A stretch of 64,000 bases of DNA from Mesorhizobium sp. WSM2240 (GCF_040438645.1 NZ_CP159253.1:4826501-4890500), one strand, 5' to 3'; counted from the first letter of the stretch, positions 50,081 to 61,989 are shown. Notes: generated from the letters alone by a model not told the origin. Numbers and translations: made by a program.

Positions 50081-50818
50081 ATGACTGTAGTTGACCGGTG
50101 GCGGCCGGAGACAGCAGCCGGGGGATATACGCGGGACGATGAAGCCGTAGAATTCTATACGCGCATCAACGCGCTCGTGAAATCAGATATGGTTGTCGTC
50201 GATCTTGGCGCAGGACGCGGCTCTCGTTACGACGGCCAGAGCGCTGAGTTCCGCCAACGGTTCTGCAATTTTCATGGCCGCGTGAAACGGGTGATCGGGC
50301 TCGATGTCGACCCGGTTGTCCTGAACCATCCGCATCTCGACGAGGCGCATGTCATCAAGCCAGGCGGCCGTCTGCCGCTGGACGATGACAGCATCGACAT
50401 TATCATCTGCGAATGGGTGATCGAACATATCCAACACCCGAAGGAGTTCGCACGGGAGATCAATCGCGTTCTGAAGCCTGGCGGTTGGCTCTGTGCACTT
50501 ACGCCGAACCGCCTTGGCTATGTGGGAATAGGCAATATGATCGTGCCCGAGACGGTCAAGGATCGCTTGATGCGGCTGGTATGGCCCGAGCGGCCAAAGG
50601 AAGATGCGTTTCCGACATTCTACCGCATGAACTCCCTGGACAGCATTCGCCAGGCTTTCGAAGGAAAGAACTGGTCGCATCACGGCTACATTTCCAATGG
50701 CACCCCAAAATATCACGGCGGCAAGGCGGTTGGCTTTGCCTTCATCTCGCTGCTTCAATGGATGATGCCACCCCCGATGCGCACCAATCTGATGGTGTTT
50801 TCACGAAAGCGCCCATAG
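50081..50818 (+). CDS. Class I SAM-dependent methyltransferase, accessory
   Basis: A 245-residue methyltransferase. The SAM loop is VVVDLGAGRGSRYDG and the acidic beta2 end is in VIGLDVDPVVLNHP. IIICEWVIEHIQHPKEFARE is the motif IV region and NRVLKPGGWLCALTPN the post-I region typical of small-molecule or sugar methyltransferases. The C-terminal half (MRLVWPERPKEDAFPTFYRM) is less familiar. It stands alone between two copies of a ~120-bp direct repeat and behind a CtrA box. The substrate is unknown. Confidence 0.83.
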   Translation: MTVVDRWRPETAAGGYTRDDEAVEFYTRINALVKSDMVVVDLGAGRGSRYDGQSAEFRQRFCNFHGRVKRVIGLDVDPVVLNHPHLDEAHVIKPGGRLPLDDDSIDIIICEWVIEHIQHPKEFAREINRVLKPGGWLCALTPNRLGYVGIGNMIVPETVKDRLMRLVWPERPKEDAFPTFYRMNSLDSIRQAFEGKNWSHHGYISNGTPKYHGGKAVGFAFISLLQWMMPPPMRTNLMVFSRKRP

Positions 50819-50926
50819 CCGGCAGGCGGACGGGTTGCTGGCGCCCGCGGCAGCGATATCCAGCAGAAACCAACAGTGTTTATCCAGCGACCTGAGTCTG
50901 GATGCGAAAGCGCGATTAGCCTCAGC

Positions 50927-51046
50927 CAGAAGACAGTTCTTGATCGCTGCAGCCAATAATGCCATCGGGGTCATGCATTTTGCCGGATTTCACCCGTCGG
51001 TTCGGCTGGAAAGGAAAGCCTGATGGCAGAGCATGGCGAATCGGAT
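50927..51046 (+). repeat. Direct repeat, copy 2: remnant of the GH5 start plus the ybgC start
   Basis: Read on the minus strand it begins ATGGCATTATTGGC, as the GH5 gene does, and then decays (MALLAAAIKNCLLAE against MALLATTIRNFLLTL). Read forward it contains the intact ybgC start. Together with copy 1 this shows that the GH5/ybgC divergent junction was duplicated around the methyltransferase gene. Confidence 0.82.
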
Positions 51047-51493
51047 CTGCTGATGGCCGGCCTTTCCGGCGAACTGACGCCCTCCGGCCATCGCCTGATG
51101 GCGCGGGTCTACTATGCCGACACCGACTTTTCCGGCGTCGTCTATCACGCGCGTTATCTCGAATTCTTCGAGCGCGGCCGCTCCGATTTCCTGAGGCTTG
51201 CCGGCGTCCACCACACCGAACTTGCCGGCGGCAAGCATGGCGAAAGGATCGTCTGGGTGGTGCGGCGCATGGAGATCGATTTCCGCGGCTCCGCCCGCAT
51301 TGACGACATACTGACGATCGAAACGCGGGCCGAAGAGATTTCGGGCGCGCGCATCTTCATGGCGCAGCAGCTGAAGCGCGGCCAGGAGGTGCTGGTCGAA
51401 GCGAGGGTGGAAGCCGCGATCATCGGCGAGAACGGCCGGCCAAGGCGCTTTCCGCACGAATGGATCGCGGCGTTCATGCCGGGCAAGGCCTGA
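51023..51493 (+). CDS. ybgC: Tol-Pal-associated acyl-CoA thioesterase YbgC
   Basis: A 156-residue hot-dog-fold thioesterase. The active-site region is VYYADTDFSGVVYHARYLEF with the catalytic Asp in ADTD. FERGRSDFLRLAG and VRRMEIDFRGSARIDDILTI follow. It hydrolyses acyl-CoA or acyl-ACP thioesters and is linked to phospholipid and envelope upkeep through the Tol-Pal genes downstream. Start ATG 51023 has GGAAAG upstream. The 225 bases to tolQ contain no other supported feature. Confidence 0.93.
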   Translation: MAEHGESDLLMAGLSGELTPSGHRLMARVYYADTDFSGVVYHARYLEFFERGRSDFLRLAGVHHTELAGGKHGERIVWVVRRMEIDFRGSARIDDILTIETRAEEISGARIFMAQQLKRGQEVLVEARVEAAIIGENGRPRRFPHEWIAAFMPGKA

Positions 51494-51718
51494 ATCGGCC
51501 GCCTCCACTAACCCATCCTTAACCTTAACGGTCCATGAAGAGACGAGGTGAAATCGGGCGGATTTGTGCGCCTTCGTTTCACCAAACTTTGCCCTGAAAA
51601 GGCCCGCAACGGCGCATTTTCAGGGCATTCCGGAAGCTTCGTGCGAACGGACCGAACGGGATGATGCGCATTGGGCTAAGCCGCGAGCCAAGCCCCGGGT
51701 ATCTAAGGAATTGTTTGT

Positions 51719-52429
51719 ATGGAAAACCTACCTCTCGCCGAGCCGGGCGTGCAATTATCGATCTGGGCGCTGTTCTGGCAGGCCGGATGGGTCGTGAAGC
51801 TGGTGATGATCGGCCTGCTTCTGGCCTCGATCTGGACCTGGGCGATCGTGGTCGACAAGCTGATCGCCTATGCCCGCATGCGCGGCGCGCTGAACCGCTT
51901 CGAGCAGATATTCTGGTCCGGGCAGTCGCTGGAGGAGCTTTACCGGACGCTCGCCGACCGCAAGACGGTTGGCATGGGCGCGATCTTCGTGGCGGCGATG
52001 CGCGAATGGAAGAAGAGTTTCGAGAAGGGCGCGAAATCGCCGCTCGGTCTGCAGACCCGCATCGACAAGGCGATGGATTTGGCGCTGACGCGCGAAATGG
52101 AGCGGCTCGAGGGCAAGCTCGGCTTCCTCGCCACCATTGGTTCGGCGGCGCCTTTCATCGGCCTGTTCGGCACGGTTGTCGGCATCATGACCTCATTCCA
52201 GGCCATCGCCGGCTCGAAGTCGACCAATCTGGCGGTCGTCGCGCCCGGCATCGCCGAGGCGCTGCTCGCCACCGCGATCGGCCTGCTCGCCGCCATCCCT
52301 GCCGTCATCGCCTACAACAAATTGTCGTCAGACGCCGGCAAGATCGCGGTCAGGATGGAAGGCTTCGCCGACGAGTTCTCCGCCATACTCTCGCGCCAAA
52401 TTGATGAAAAAGTAGCCCCCAAGGGCTGA
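51719..52429 (+). CDS. tolQ: Tol-Pal system protein TolQ
   Basis: Inner-membrane proton channel of the Tol-Pal machine, which tightens the outer membrane during division. The 236 residues have three membrane segments (about residues 20-45, 135-160 and 175-195). The core signature is ATIGSAAPFIGLFGTVVGIM, followed by NLAVVAPGIAEALLATAIGL. A TAAGGA stands about nine bases before the ATG. It is a homologue of the MotA/ExbB-type protein at 33157. tolR follows after 13 bases. Confidence 0.96.
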   Translation: MENLPLAEPGVQLSIWALFWQAGWVVKLVMIGLLLASIWTWAIVVDKLIAYARMRGALNRFEQIFWSGQSLEELYRTLADRKTVGMGAIFVAAMREWKKSFEKGAKSPLGLQTRIDKAMDLALTREMERLEGKLGFLATIGSAAPFIGLFGTVVGIMTSFQAIAGSKSTNLAVVAPGIAEALLATAIGLLAAIPAVIAYNKLSSDAGKIAVRMEGFADEFSAILSRQIDEKVAPKG

Positions 52430-52442
52430 GGACAACAAAAGC

Positions 52443-52901
52443 ATGGGAATGTCAGCGGGACAGATGGGCGGGCGCGGGTCGCGCGGCCACAGGCGGCGAG
52501 GCCGCCATCACGGCCTTATGTCGGAAATCAACGTCACGCCTTTCGTAGACGTGATGCTGGTGCTGCTCATCATCTTCATGGTGGCGGCGCCGCTCTTGAC
52601 GGTCGGCGTGCCGATCGACCTGCCGGAAACGCAGGCCAAGGCTCTGAACTCGGACACGCAACCTATCACTGTTTCGGTCAACCAGGGTGGCCAGATCTAC
52701 CTTCAGGAGACTGAAATTCCTCTCGAGGAAGTGGTGCCGAAACTCGAGGCGATCGCCCAGGCCGGCTATGAGGAACGCATCTATGTGCGCGGTGACAGGA
52801 CCGCCGACTACGGCACGGTGATGAAGGTGATGGCCCGCATTTCGGCGGCCGGATACCGCAATCTCGGCCTTGTGACGCTACAGGAACAGGACGGCCAGTA
52901 G
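52443..52901 (+). CDS. tolR: Tol-Pal system protein TolR
   Basis: Stator partner of TolQ. The 152 residues have a Gly/Arg-rich cytoplasmic start, one membrane segment with the proton-binding Asp in INVTPFVDVMLVLLIIFMVA, and a periplasmic ExbD/TolR domain (VPIDLPETQAKAL, YVRGDRTADYGTVMKVM). It is translated closely behind tolQ and six bases ahead of tolA. Confidence 0.96.
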   Translation: MGMSAGQMGGRGSRGHRRRGRHHGLMSEINVTPFVDVMLVLLIIFMVAAPLLTVGVPIDLPETQAKALNSDTQPITVSVNQGGQIYLQETEIPLEEVVPKLEAIAQAGYEERIYVRGDRTADYGTVMKVMARISAAGYRNLGLVTLQEQDGQ

Positions 52902-52907
52902 ACGTCG

Positions 52908-53975
52908 ATGAAAGCCGGTCTCACCACATCGGTCGTCATGCACGCAGCCCTGCTCGGCTTCGGCCTGTTCACGCTGTCGGCGCCGAGCGCACTCGAGGTC
53001 GCCGACGTCGAGGCGCTGCCGGTCGACATCGTTCCGATCGAGGAGATCACCCAGATTCAGCAGGGCGACAAGACCGCGACCGTCAACGAAACGCCGGCGC
53101 CCTTGCCGACGAAGAAGCCGGACATCGTTCCGGACGCGCAGAAGGTCGGCGAAAATACCGTTGACACCGACAAGCCGGCCACGCCGGAGCCGAAGCCCCG
53201 GCCCGTCGAGACGGCGGCTGCGCCTCCACCCTCCCCCGAGCCCGCGCCGCGGCCTGAACCAGTGGAGCAGCCCAAGCCCGAGCCCGTGAAGAAGCCCGAG
53301 CCCAAGCCGGCCGCCGCGCCGGCGACGGAAGTCGCTCCGGCCGCCGAGCCGAAGCAGGAGGTCACGCCCGACCCGGTCGCCGAGACGATCGTGGCCGAAA
53401 AAGCCGAGGCCGAGGCGGTGAAACTCCCTGAAAACGCTCCCGCGCCCGAGGCGCGGCCGAAGCCGCCGCAGGCGCAGACCGCCAAGACGCCGGACCGCAA
53501 GGAAGCCGACAAGCCGACGCAGCAAGCGGCGGCCAGGCCGAAATCGACGGAAAAGGAATTCAACGCCGACGAGGTGGCGGCCCTCCTCAACAAGGAGAAG
53601 GCCTCCGGCGGCGGCGCCAAGCGCTCGACGCAGCAGGCCGCGCTCGGCGGCGAGAAGACCACCAGCGGCTCGAAGCTGTCGCAAAGCGAGATGGACGCAT
53701 TGCGCGGCCAGGTCCAGCGCTGCTGGAACATCCCCGCCGGTGCACTCGACGGCGAGGCGCTGAAGGTCTCAGTCCAATTCAAGCTTGATCCCAGCGGCGC
53801 TCTCGAAGGCACGCCCGAGATCATCGCAGGCGGCGGCTCTTCCGGTGTCGAGCGCGCGGCCGCAGAGGCCGCCCGCCGCGCGGTGTCGCGCTGCGCTCCC
53901 TACAATCTTCCCGCCGAAAAGTACGACGCGTGGGCCGATGTCATCGTCAATTTCGATCCGAGCGAGATGTTCTGA
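52908..53975 (+). CDS. tolA: Tol-Pal system protein TolA
   Basis: Links the TolQR motor to Pal and TolB across the periplasm. The 355 residues comprise an N-terminal membrane anchor ([20 protein letters not shown]), a long Pro/Glu/Lys/Ala-rich periplasmic region (about residues 60-230) and a C-terminal TonB-like domain from about residue 255 ([20 protein letters not shown], then [16 protein letters not shown]) with a conserved Cys pair. The extended polyproline-like region makes it a likely client of EF-P (gene at 35975). Confidence 0.93.
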   Translation: MKAGLTTSVVMHAALLGFGLFTLSAPSALEVADVEALPVDIVPIEEITQIQQGDKTATVNETPAPLPTKKPDIVPDAQKVGENTVDTDKPATPEPKPRPVETAAAPPPSPEPAPRPEPVEQPKPEPVKKPEPKPAAAPATEVAPAAEPKQEVTPDPVAETIVAEKAEAEAVKLPENAPAPEARPKPPQAQTAKTPDRKEADKPTQQAAARPKSTEKEFNADEVAALLNKEKASGGGAKRSTQQAALGGEKTTSGSKLSQSEMDALRGQVQRCWNIPAGALDGEALKVSVQFKLDPSGALEGTPEIIAGGGSSGVERAAAEAARRAVSRCAPYNLPAEKYDAWADVIVNFDPSEMF

Positions 53976-54016
53976 GGCATCCGCATGCCCGATACGGACC
54001 AAAGAGGCTGAACTTC

Positions 54017-55330
54017 ATGAAGAACTTCCTGACGACACTCCTGATGATTGGCGCTCTCGCCGCCGGCATGAGCGCGGCTGTCCTGCCGGCGCAAGCGCTG
54101 GTCGAGATCGACGTCAACAAGGGCAATGTCGAACCGCTGCCGATCGCCATCACCGACTTCCTGTCGGCCGGCTCCCTGGGCGCCGAAATCGCCGGCATCG
54201 TCGCGGCGGACCTCAAGCGCTCCGGCCTGTTCGCGCCGATCGACAAGGGCGCTTTCATCGAGAAGATATCCAACCCCGACGCAGCCCCCCGCTTTGAGGA
54301 CTGGAAGGTCATCAACGCCCAGGCGCTGGTCACCGGCCGCGTCAGCGAGGAGGCCGACGGCAGGCTGCGCGCCGAGTTCCGGCTGTGGGACACGTTCGCC
54401 AGCCAGCAACTCACCGGCGAGCAGTTCTTCTCCTCCAAGGCCAATTCGCGCCGCGTCGCCCACATAATCGCAGACGCCATCTATGAGCGGCTGACTGGCG
54501 AGAAGGGTTATTTCGACACCCGCGTCGTGTTCATCGATGAATCCGGCGCCAAGAACCAGCGCCGCAAGCGCCTGGCGATCATGGACCAGGACGGCGCCGG
54601 TGTGCGCTACCTGTCGGACGGCAAGTCGATCGCGATGACGCCGCGCTTCTCGCCGACCCGCCAGGAAATCACCTATATGTCCTATGAGAGCGGCGAGCCC
54701 AAGGTCTATCTCCTGCAGATCGAGACGGGGCAGCGCGAACTCGTCGGCAATTTCCCCGGCATGACATTTGCGCCGCGCTTCTCGCCCGATGGCCAGAAGG
54801 TGGTCATGAGCCTGCTGCGCGAAGACGGCAACTCCAACATTTTTTCCATGGATCTGCGCAGCCGCACGACGACGCGACTGACCAATTCCAACGCGATCGA
54901 CACTTCGCCCTCATATTCGCCGGACGGCAGCAAGGTCGTCTTCACCTCTGACCGCGGCGGCCAGCCGCAGATCTATGTGATGGGGGCCGACGGCTCCGGC
55001 CAGACCCGCATCTCCTTCGGCGGCGGGAGCTACTCGACGCCGGTGTGGTCGCCGCGCGGCGACCTCATTGCATTCACCAAGCAGTCTGGCGGACAGTTCT
55101 CGATCGGCGTGATGAAGACCGACGGTTCCGGCGAGCGCATCCTGTCGACCGGCTTCCAGCAGGAAGGCCCTACCTGGGCGCCCAACGGACGCGTCATCAT
55201 GTTCTTCAAGGAGGAAGCCGGTTCGGGCGGACCGCGTCTGCACTCGATCGACCTGACCGGCCGCAACGAGCAGCCTATCCCGACGGCGAACTTCGCCTCG
55301 GACCCGGCCTGGTCGCCGCTGCTCGAATAA
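54017..55330 (+). CDS. tolB: Tol-Pal system periplasmic protein TolB
   Basis: Periplasmic protein that binds Pal and TolA. The 437 residues have a signal peptide (cleavage near residue 27, PAQALVEI), an N-terminal alpha/beta domain and a six-bladed propeller with repeated FSPDG or YSPDG units ([50 protein letters not shown]). ATG 54017 has AGAGG nine bases upstream. About 40 bases separate it from tolA. Confidence 0.96.
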   Translation: MKNFLTTLLMIGALAAGMSAAVLPAQALVEIDVNKGNVEPLPIAITDFLSAGSLGAEIAGIVAADLKRSGLFAPIDKGAFIEKISNPDAAPRFEDWKVINAQALVTGRVSEEADGRLRAEFRLWDTFASQQLTGEQFFSSKANSRRVAHIIADAIYERLTGEKGYFDTRVVFIDESGAKNQRRKRLAIMDQDGAGVRYLSDGKSIAMTPRFSPTRQEITYMSYESGEPKVYLLQIETGQRELVGNFPGMTFAPRFSPDGQKVVMSLLREDGNSNIFSMDLRSRTTTRLTNSNAIDTSPSYSPDGSKVVFTSDRGGQPQIYVMGADGSGQTRISFGGGSYSTPVWSPRGDLIAFTKQSGGQFSIGVMKTDGSGERILSTGFQQEGPTWAPNGRVIMFFKEEAGSGGPRLHSIDLTGRNEQPIPTANFASDPAWSPLLE

Positions 55331-55541
55331 TCCGGTCCATGGAAACGCGGCGACTTTCTGAAGCCGCCGCGTTTGCGCCGCATTTCCGCCTAGGGTGCGC
55401 GCAAACTGGAACTTGGACGGCCCGGCATTGCGGACGGCGGTGGCGGAAACCGAAAATTAACCATGTTTCTTGAACCCCGGTTAACCGCAATGTGGTTACT
55501 GGAATTTCAACGATTTTACTCAAATGCTAAGGAGAGGCGGG

Positions 55542-56045
55542 ATGCGCCGCATCGCAAGACTTACCACGAATCCCGTAATCATCGCCATGGTGGCGGCGCT
55601 GGCGATTGCCGGCTGCGCCTCCAAGAAGACGCCTAACAGCGCAGCCGATCTCGGCCTCGGCGCGGGCGCGGCGACACCCGGCTCGACGCAGGACTTCACG
55701 GTCAATGTCGGCGACCGCATCTTCTTCGACACGGATTCCTCGGCGATCCGCGCGGACGCTCAAGGGATTCTCGCCCGGCAGGCCCAGTGGCTGAACAAAT
55801 ACCCGCACTACGCCATCCAGATCGAAGGCCACGCCGACGAGCGCGGCACGCGTGAATACAATCTGGCGCTCGGCGCGCGCCGGGCCGCCGCGACCCGCGA
55901 CTATCTCGCCGCCCGGGGCGTCGCCGCCAACCGCATGCGCACCATCTCCTTCGGCAAGGAAAAGCCGGTCGCGGTCTGCGACGACATTTCATGCTGGTCG
56001 CAGAACCGCCGCGCAGTAACCGCGCTGAGCGGCGCCGGCAGCTGA
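55542..56045 (+). CDS. pal: Peptidoglycan-associated lipoprotein Pal
   Basis: Outer-membrane lipoprotein that holds peptidoglycan. The 167 residues start with a lipoprotein signal (ALAIAGCASKK, lipidated Cys24). The OmpA-like domain follows (DRIFFDTDSSAIRADAQGIL, IQIEGHADERGTREYNLALG, KPVAVCDDISCWSQNRRAVT). AAGGAGAGGCGGG directly precedes ATG 55542. About 210 bases separate it from tolB, so it may have its own promoter. Confidence 0.96.
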   Translation: MRRIARLTTNPVIIAMVAALAIAGCASKKTPNSAADLGLGAGAATPGSTQDFTVNVGDRIFFDTDSSAIRADAQGILARQAQWLNKYPHYAIQIEGHADERGTREYNLALGARRAAATRDYLAARGVAANRMRTISFGKEKPVAVCDDISCWSQNRRAVTALSGAGS

Positions 56046-56202
56046 TCAACCCTGACGCAGTGGCGTTCGAAGGCGGTCCTGGCGGGCCGCCTTTTTCGTT
56101 CCCATGGCCTGCAAACAAAATTTGGCCGAAGTCCTCGCGTCCTGATAAAAGCGAAAAAGCGCTGTTCCGCGCGACGCGATATCCACACACTGCGAGAGGC
56201 AT

Positions 56203-57230
56203 ATGTATTTTCGAGCGATCCTGAGCGGCACACTCGCCGCAATCCTTCTTTCCGGGACGGCCGCATTCGCCCAGCCGAGCGAGCAAGACCGCCCCGGCAT
56301 CATCGACCTGCTGCCCAAATTTGGACTTCCCGGCGTGTTCGGCGCAAAAAAGCCGACGAGACCGTGCGGTATGCTCAGGCCAGCGATCCACGCCTGGTCG
56401 CGCTGGAAGAGCAGATCCGCTCGCTGTCGGGCACGATCGAGGAGCTCAACTTCCAGATCCTGCAAATGCAGGAGCAGATGCGAAAGATGCAGGAAGACAA
56501 CGAGTTCCGCTTCCAGGAACTCGAGAAGCGCTCGGACGCCAAGGGCAAATCCAACCGCACCGTCGCCGAAGCCCCGCCGCCCGCCCAGCCACAGCCGCCT
56601 GCCGGCGGCGCCGCACAGGCGCCCGGTAGCGTTGAGGAAGTCATCACCGGCGACGCGGCAACCCAGAACCCGCCCGCGCCGGGCGCGCCACCGAAGACCT
56701 TCGGCACCATTACGTTCGACGAGAACGGCAACGTCACGGGCGGCAGCGTCGGCGACCAGGCGACCCAGGGCGTGATCACGCCGCCGCCGGCGAACGGAGC
56801 CGCTCCTGCCCCCAGCGGCGAAGTGGTGGCTGCGCTGCCCGCAACCGACGATCCGGAAGAGCTCTACCGCAATTCCTACGAATTCATTTTGTCGGGCGAC
56901 TACAGCACCGCGGAAGCCGGCTTCCGCGACCACATTGCGCGCTTCCCCTCCGATCCCAAGACGGCGGACTCGCATTTCTGGCTCGGGGAATCGCTGCTCG
57001 GCCAGCAGAAATACCGCGACGCAGCCGAGGTTTTCCTCTCCGCCAACAAGAGCTACCCGGATTCCAAGAAGGCCCCCGACATGCTGCTCAAGCTTGGTGT
57101 ATCGCTGGTCGGCCTCAACCAGCGCGATGTCGCTTGCGCCACCTTCGCCGAAATCGGCAAGCGTTATCCCAACGTTTCCGGAGCGCTCAAGGGCCGCGTC
57201 AAGCAGGAACAGGCACTGGCCGCGTGCTGA
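56203..57230 (+). CDS. cpoB: Cell-division coordinator CpoB/YbgF, reading frame broken at an A AAA AAG site
   Basis: Periplasmic TPR protein that couples Tol-Pal to cell-wall synthesis. The first frame gives the signal peptide (MYFRAILSGTLAAILLSGTA, cleavage after AFAQ) and RPGIIDLLPKFGLPGVFGAKK. A -1 shift is then needed at A AAA AAG (56346-56352), after which the frame continues ADETVRYAQASDPRLV. A trimeric coiled coil (EEQIRSLSGTIEELNFQILQ), a Pro-rich linker and TPR repeats (from DPEELYRNSYEFILSG) follow to 57230. The joined product would be 342 residues. Without the shift the first frame runs out of register to 56775. It may be a natural or technical one-base loss, or programmed frameshifting. 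GTG 56364 would start the second frame without a signal peptide. Confidence 0.88.
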
Positions 57231-57236
57231 TCCTTG

Positions 57237-57265
57237 GAGCGTTTCACGGCCAGCTTGAAGCGCTC
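57237..57265. repeat. Short interrupted palindrome GAGCGTTTCA...TGAAGCGCTC
   Basis: Ten-base arms (one G-T pair) with a nine-base loop between cpoB and tilS, ending four bases before the tilS start codon. I recall GAGCG-TTTCA / TGAA-CGCTC palindromes as common intergenic elements in Mesorhizobium. It may also fold over the tilS ribosome-binding region. Confidence 0.55.
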
Positions 57266-57268
57266 TAG

Positions 57269-58576
57269 GTGGACAGCGACCTTATCCAGCCATTTTCGAA
57301 CTTCGATTTCGCCGCGCGCGACGCGATAGTCGCCGCGGTCTCAGGCGGCAGCGACTCAACCGCCCTGCTCCTGCTGATGAAAGCCTATCTCGACGCGAAG
57401 GCGCCGGCAGTGCGGCTCGTTGCGGTGACGGTCGATCACGGTTTGCGGCCGGACTCCGCTGCGGAGGCGCTGGCGGTCGCGAATTTCGCCGAAAGCCGCG
57501 GCATTTCCCACCGTACCCTTTCCTGGGAGGGATCGAAACCTTCGACCGGCCTGCCGGCGGCGGCGCGCGAGGCGCGCTACGCATTGCTGGCTGGGGCCGC
57601 GGCCGAAGAAGGCACGGACCTGATCGTCACCGGCCATACCGCCGACGACCAGGCCGAGACCGTGATGATGCGCCAGGCCCGCAGCGATGGCCGCGGCCTT
57701 GCCGGAATGGCCCCTGCCACCCTGTTCGACGGAAAGGCCTGGATCGTCAGGCCGCTGCTCGAGACCCGACGCGAGGCGCTGCGCCACTATCTGCGAGCCA
57801 ATGGCGTCGCATGGGTGGAAGACCCGACCAACGTCAACCAGGCATTCGAGCGTCCGCGCGCACGGGCTCGTTTGCGGGAGCAGGCCGATGTTTCGAAGTT
57901 GCTGCTCGCCGCCCGCGATGCTGCCCGGCTACGCGAATATCTCGGGCGCGAGGCGGCCGGCCTTATTTGGGCGCATGCGCGTCACATCGCGCCGGGCCTG
58001 TTCAGGCTCGATCCGGCCTTCGCAACCGCCGAGCCTCGCGACGGCGCGGTCTATGCGCTGCGCATCCTGCTGGCCGCAATAGGCGGCGCGCCGCATCTGC
58101 CCGACGAGGCGCGCGTAGCGCGACTTTTCGACCGGCTTTCGGCAAAACCCCTTTGCGCCACATTGTCGCGGATCCTGGTCGACGCGCGCCGCAACGGCAT
58201 CTTCCTGCTGCGCGAAACGCGGGGTTTGCCCGAACCGTCGCCGGTTCGTGACGGCATGATCTGGGACGGCCGCTACCGCATTTCAGGCGAGGCCGAAGGT
58301 TTGTGGATCAGCACACGAGGTCCGGACGTCAAACCGGAAATCGTAACGGAGCTTGCAGATATTCCGCCGAGCCTTGTTCGCGCAGCACTTTCCGCCGAGC
58401 CGGTATTTTCAGGCGGAGACGAGCCAGCCGCAGCCGCTGCAATTCCGCTCCTCGCGCCCTGGATGCGATTCCTGCCTTCCTTCGATCTGGAGCCGGCGCG
58501 GGCTGCAGCCGAACTGCTGGGCGCCGCGCCGCCGCCGGCCCCGCCATACGCAAAACACAATATGACCGGAGCTTAA
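57269..58576 (+). CDS. tilS: tRNA(Ile)-lysidine synthetase TilS
   Basis: Converts the wobble C of one tRNA-Ile to lysidine so that it reads AUA. The 435 residues carry the PP-loop [15 protein letters not shown] near residue 25, [14 protein letters not shown] and [16 protein letters not shown], then the C-terminal domains. Start GTG 57269 is the only plausible one and has no good ribosome-binding site; the palindrome just before it could pair with upstream RNA. The position after cpoB and before ftsH is the normal rhizobial order. Confidence 0.93.
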   Translation: MDSDLIQPFSNFDFAARDAIVAAVSGGSDSTALLLLMKAYLDAKAPAVRLVAVTVDHGLRPDSAAEALAVANFAESRGISHRTLSWEGSKPSTGLPAAAREARYALLAGAAAEEGTDLIVTGHTADDQAETVMMRQARSDGRGLAGMAPATLFDGKAWIVRPLLETRREALRHYLRANGVAWVEDPTNVNQAFERPRARARLREQADVSKLLLAARDAARLREYLGREAAGLIWAHARHIAPGLFRLDPAFATAEPRDGAVYALRILLAAIGGAPHLPDEARVARLFDRLSAKPLCATLSRILVDARRNGIFLLRETRGLPEPSPVRDGMIWDGRYRISGEAEGLWISTRGPDVKPEIVTELADIPPSLVRAALSAEPVFSGGDEPAAAAAIPLLAPWMRFLPSFDLEPARAAAELLGAAPPPAPPYAKHNMTGA

Positions 58577-58681
58577 CCGAGAAGAGCGGTTCCGCTTGGC
58601 AATGCACCGCGCCCTACCTATGTTAGGGGCACAAACTCACACAGGACTTGCGCCCGTTTTCGGTCGCAAACGGGACATTCG

Positions 58682-60628
<1,947 letters not shown>

Positions 60629-60653
60629 AAGCCCGTTTCGAACGAAGCAAGAA

Positions 60654-60678
60654 GTCATGATGCCGATGGCATCATGAC
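60654..60678. repeat. Perfect 11-bp-arm hairpin after ftsH
   Basis: GTCATGATGCC, a three-base GAT loop and GGCATCATGAC. It starts 26 bases after the ftsH stop in the gap before the convergent LysE gene. There is no T-run, so it may be a REP-like element or a messenger-stabilising 3' hairpin rather than an intrinsic terminator. Confidence 0.7.
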
Positions 60679-60764
60679 AGGCCTGCAAACGCCGGGATGC
60701 TGCGAAGCAGCGGGACCCGGCAGGCGAGCGACGAGCGAAGCCTGACGAATTGCCCGCGCGGCGC

Positions 60765-61376
60765 TCAGCGCGCCGCGATTGCCGCCGCCGCCCCCGCCAT
60801 CGTCGTCGCGCTGATCCGGTTGGCGATCTTCATGGCGCGCCGGCTCTTCAACAGCTTGCGCGCTTGCGCGGCCGCGATTACCCAGCCGACATCGATGGCG
60901 ATCAGCACCACGGCCATGGTCAGGGTCAGTTCCAGCCAGCCGAGCATCGACACCGAGGCGAGGTCGATGATGGTCGGCAGCAGCGCCAGGTAGAACATCA
61001 TGATCTTGGGATTGCCGAGCGTCACCGCCATACCGGCCAGGAACAGTTTTGCCGGGGAATCCTCGCGCGGCATCGAACCGTCGCGGACCTCGACCGGCGC
61101 CGTCCACATCTTCCAGGCGAGATAGGCGAGATAGGCGACACCGAGATACTTCACGACCACGAAGGCCAGATGGAAGGTCTGCGCCACGAATGCCAGGCCG
61201 AATACCGCCAGCGAGAGCCAGATCGCCTCGCCGATCCACATGGCGGCCAGGAACGGCAGCACATCGCGAAAACCCTTGGAGATTACCCGTGCGACCAACG
61301 CGGCTATGCTCGGTCCCGGCGATCCTGCGGCGACGAACAGCGCACCCGCGAAGATCAGCAGCGATGTCGGTTCCAT
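60765..61376 (-). CDS. LysE family amino-acid exporter
   Basis: A 203-residue membrane protein with about six segments and the RhtB/LysE signature GSPGPSIAALVARVISKG near the N-terminus and LAGMAVTLGNPKIMMFYLAL in the middle. Members export amino acids or related metabolites such as homoserine lactone. The ATG at 61376 is strongly supported by GGAGGAGGG six bases upstream. The stop codon lies in the loop of a GC-rich hairpin (about 60757-60777). The substrate is unknown. Confidence 0.88.
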   Translation of the reverse strand: MEPTSLLIFAGALFVAAGSPGPSIAALVARVISKGFRDVLPFLAAMWIGEAIWLSLAVFGLAFVAQTFHLAFVVVKYLGVAYLAYLAWKMWTAPVEVRDGSMPREDSPAKLFLAGMAVTLGNPKIMMFYLALLPTIIDLASVSMLGWLELTLTMAVVLIAIDVGWVIAAAQARKLLKSRRAMKIANRISATTMAGAAAAIAAR

Positions 61377-61528
61377 GGCAATCCCTCCTCCCAGGCGGCG
61401 GTCGACGCGGCAGCATATTGCAACCGTAAAGCCGCGCAAGCCCGCCGCCACAACTCGCACGGATTGGCCTGCATCCTGGCATGCTCCCCGGAAGCGCAGC
61501 TTTTCGGGACGAATCCGGCCGACAGCAA

Positions 61529-61942
61529 TCAGACGCCGAACCAGCCGATCACGCCGCCCATGATCAGGGCGACGCCCAGCCAATGCCCGGCGTCAATGAT
61601 GGTCAGATCCCAGCCGTAGCCCTCGTAACGCTGGTTCACCGCGGTCGAGGTCGCGAGAAAGCCGAGCCAGAGGAAGAAGCCGGAGACGACGCCGTTCCAC
61701 AAGGTGACCCGACCAGTACCGAGATGGCCGATCACGCCGGCCATTACCCACGCCATCACCAGTTCGCAGACGAAGCTCGTGACCAGCAGCGGCGCCAGCG
61801 GCGGCGCCGATTTCGACGAGGGGTCGAGGCGCGCCGCCTTGATCCAGGGCTTCGACAGCACGCTGTACCATGCCGCCCCGAAGCCGAAGGCGGCAATGGC
61901 GGCGACGACGATTGCGAGATAATTCATGCCGGCGAAATTCAT
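61529..61942 (-). CDS. DUF1761 family membrane protein
   Basis: A 137-residue protein with four membrane segments: an N-terminal NYLAIVVAAIAAFGFGAAWY, then LLVTSFVCELVMAWVMAGVI and a C-terminal DAGHWLGVALIMGGVIGWFG. These match the DUF1761 family, whose function is unknown. GGGGAG lies about six bases before the ATG. It is followed on the same strand, after about 150 bases, by the LysE gene. Confidence 0.86.
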   Translation of the reverse strand: MNFAGMNYLAIVVAAIAAFGFGAAWYSVLSKPWIKAARLDPSSKSAPPLAPLLVTSFVCELVMAWVMAGVIGHLGTGRVTLWNGVVSGFFLWLGFLATSTAVNQRYEGYGWDLTIIDAGHWLGVALIMGGVIGWFGV

Positions 61943-61989
61943 GGCGACTCCCCTTTTCGCCCGGATTCAACGCCCGTGCAGCGCAACCG

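Noticed and set aside
58636..58672. Regulatory hairpin before ftsH
   Set aside because: CCCGTTT / AAACGGG can pair over an eight-base loop ahead of the ftsH start, but without comparison it is not distinguishable from chance pairing.
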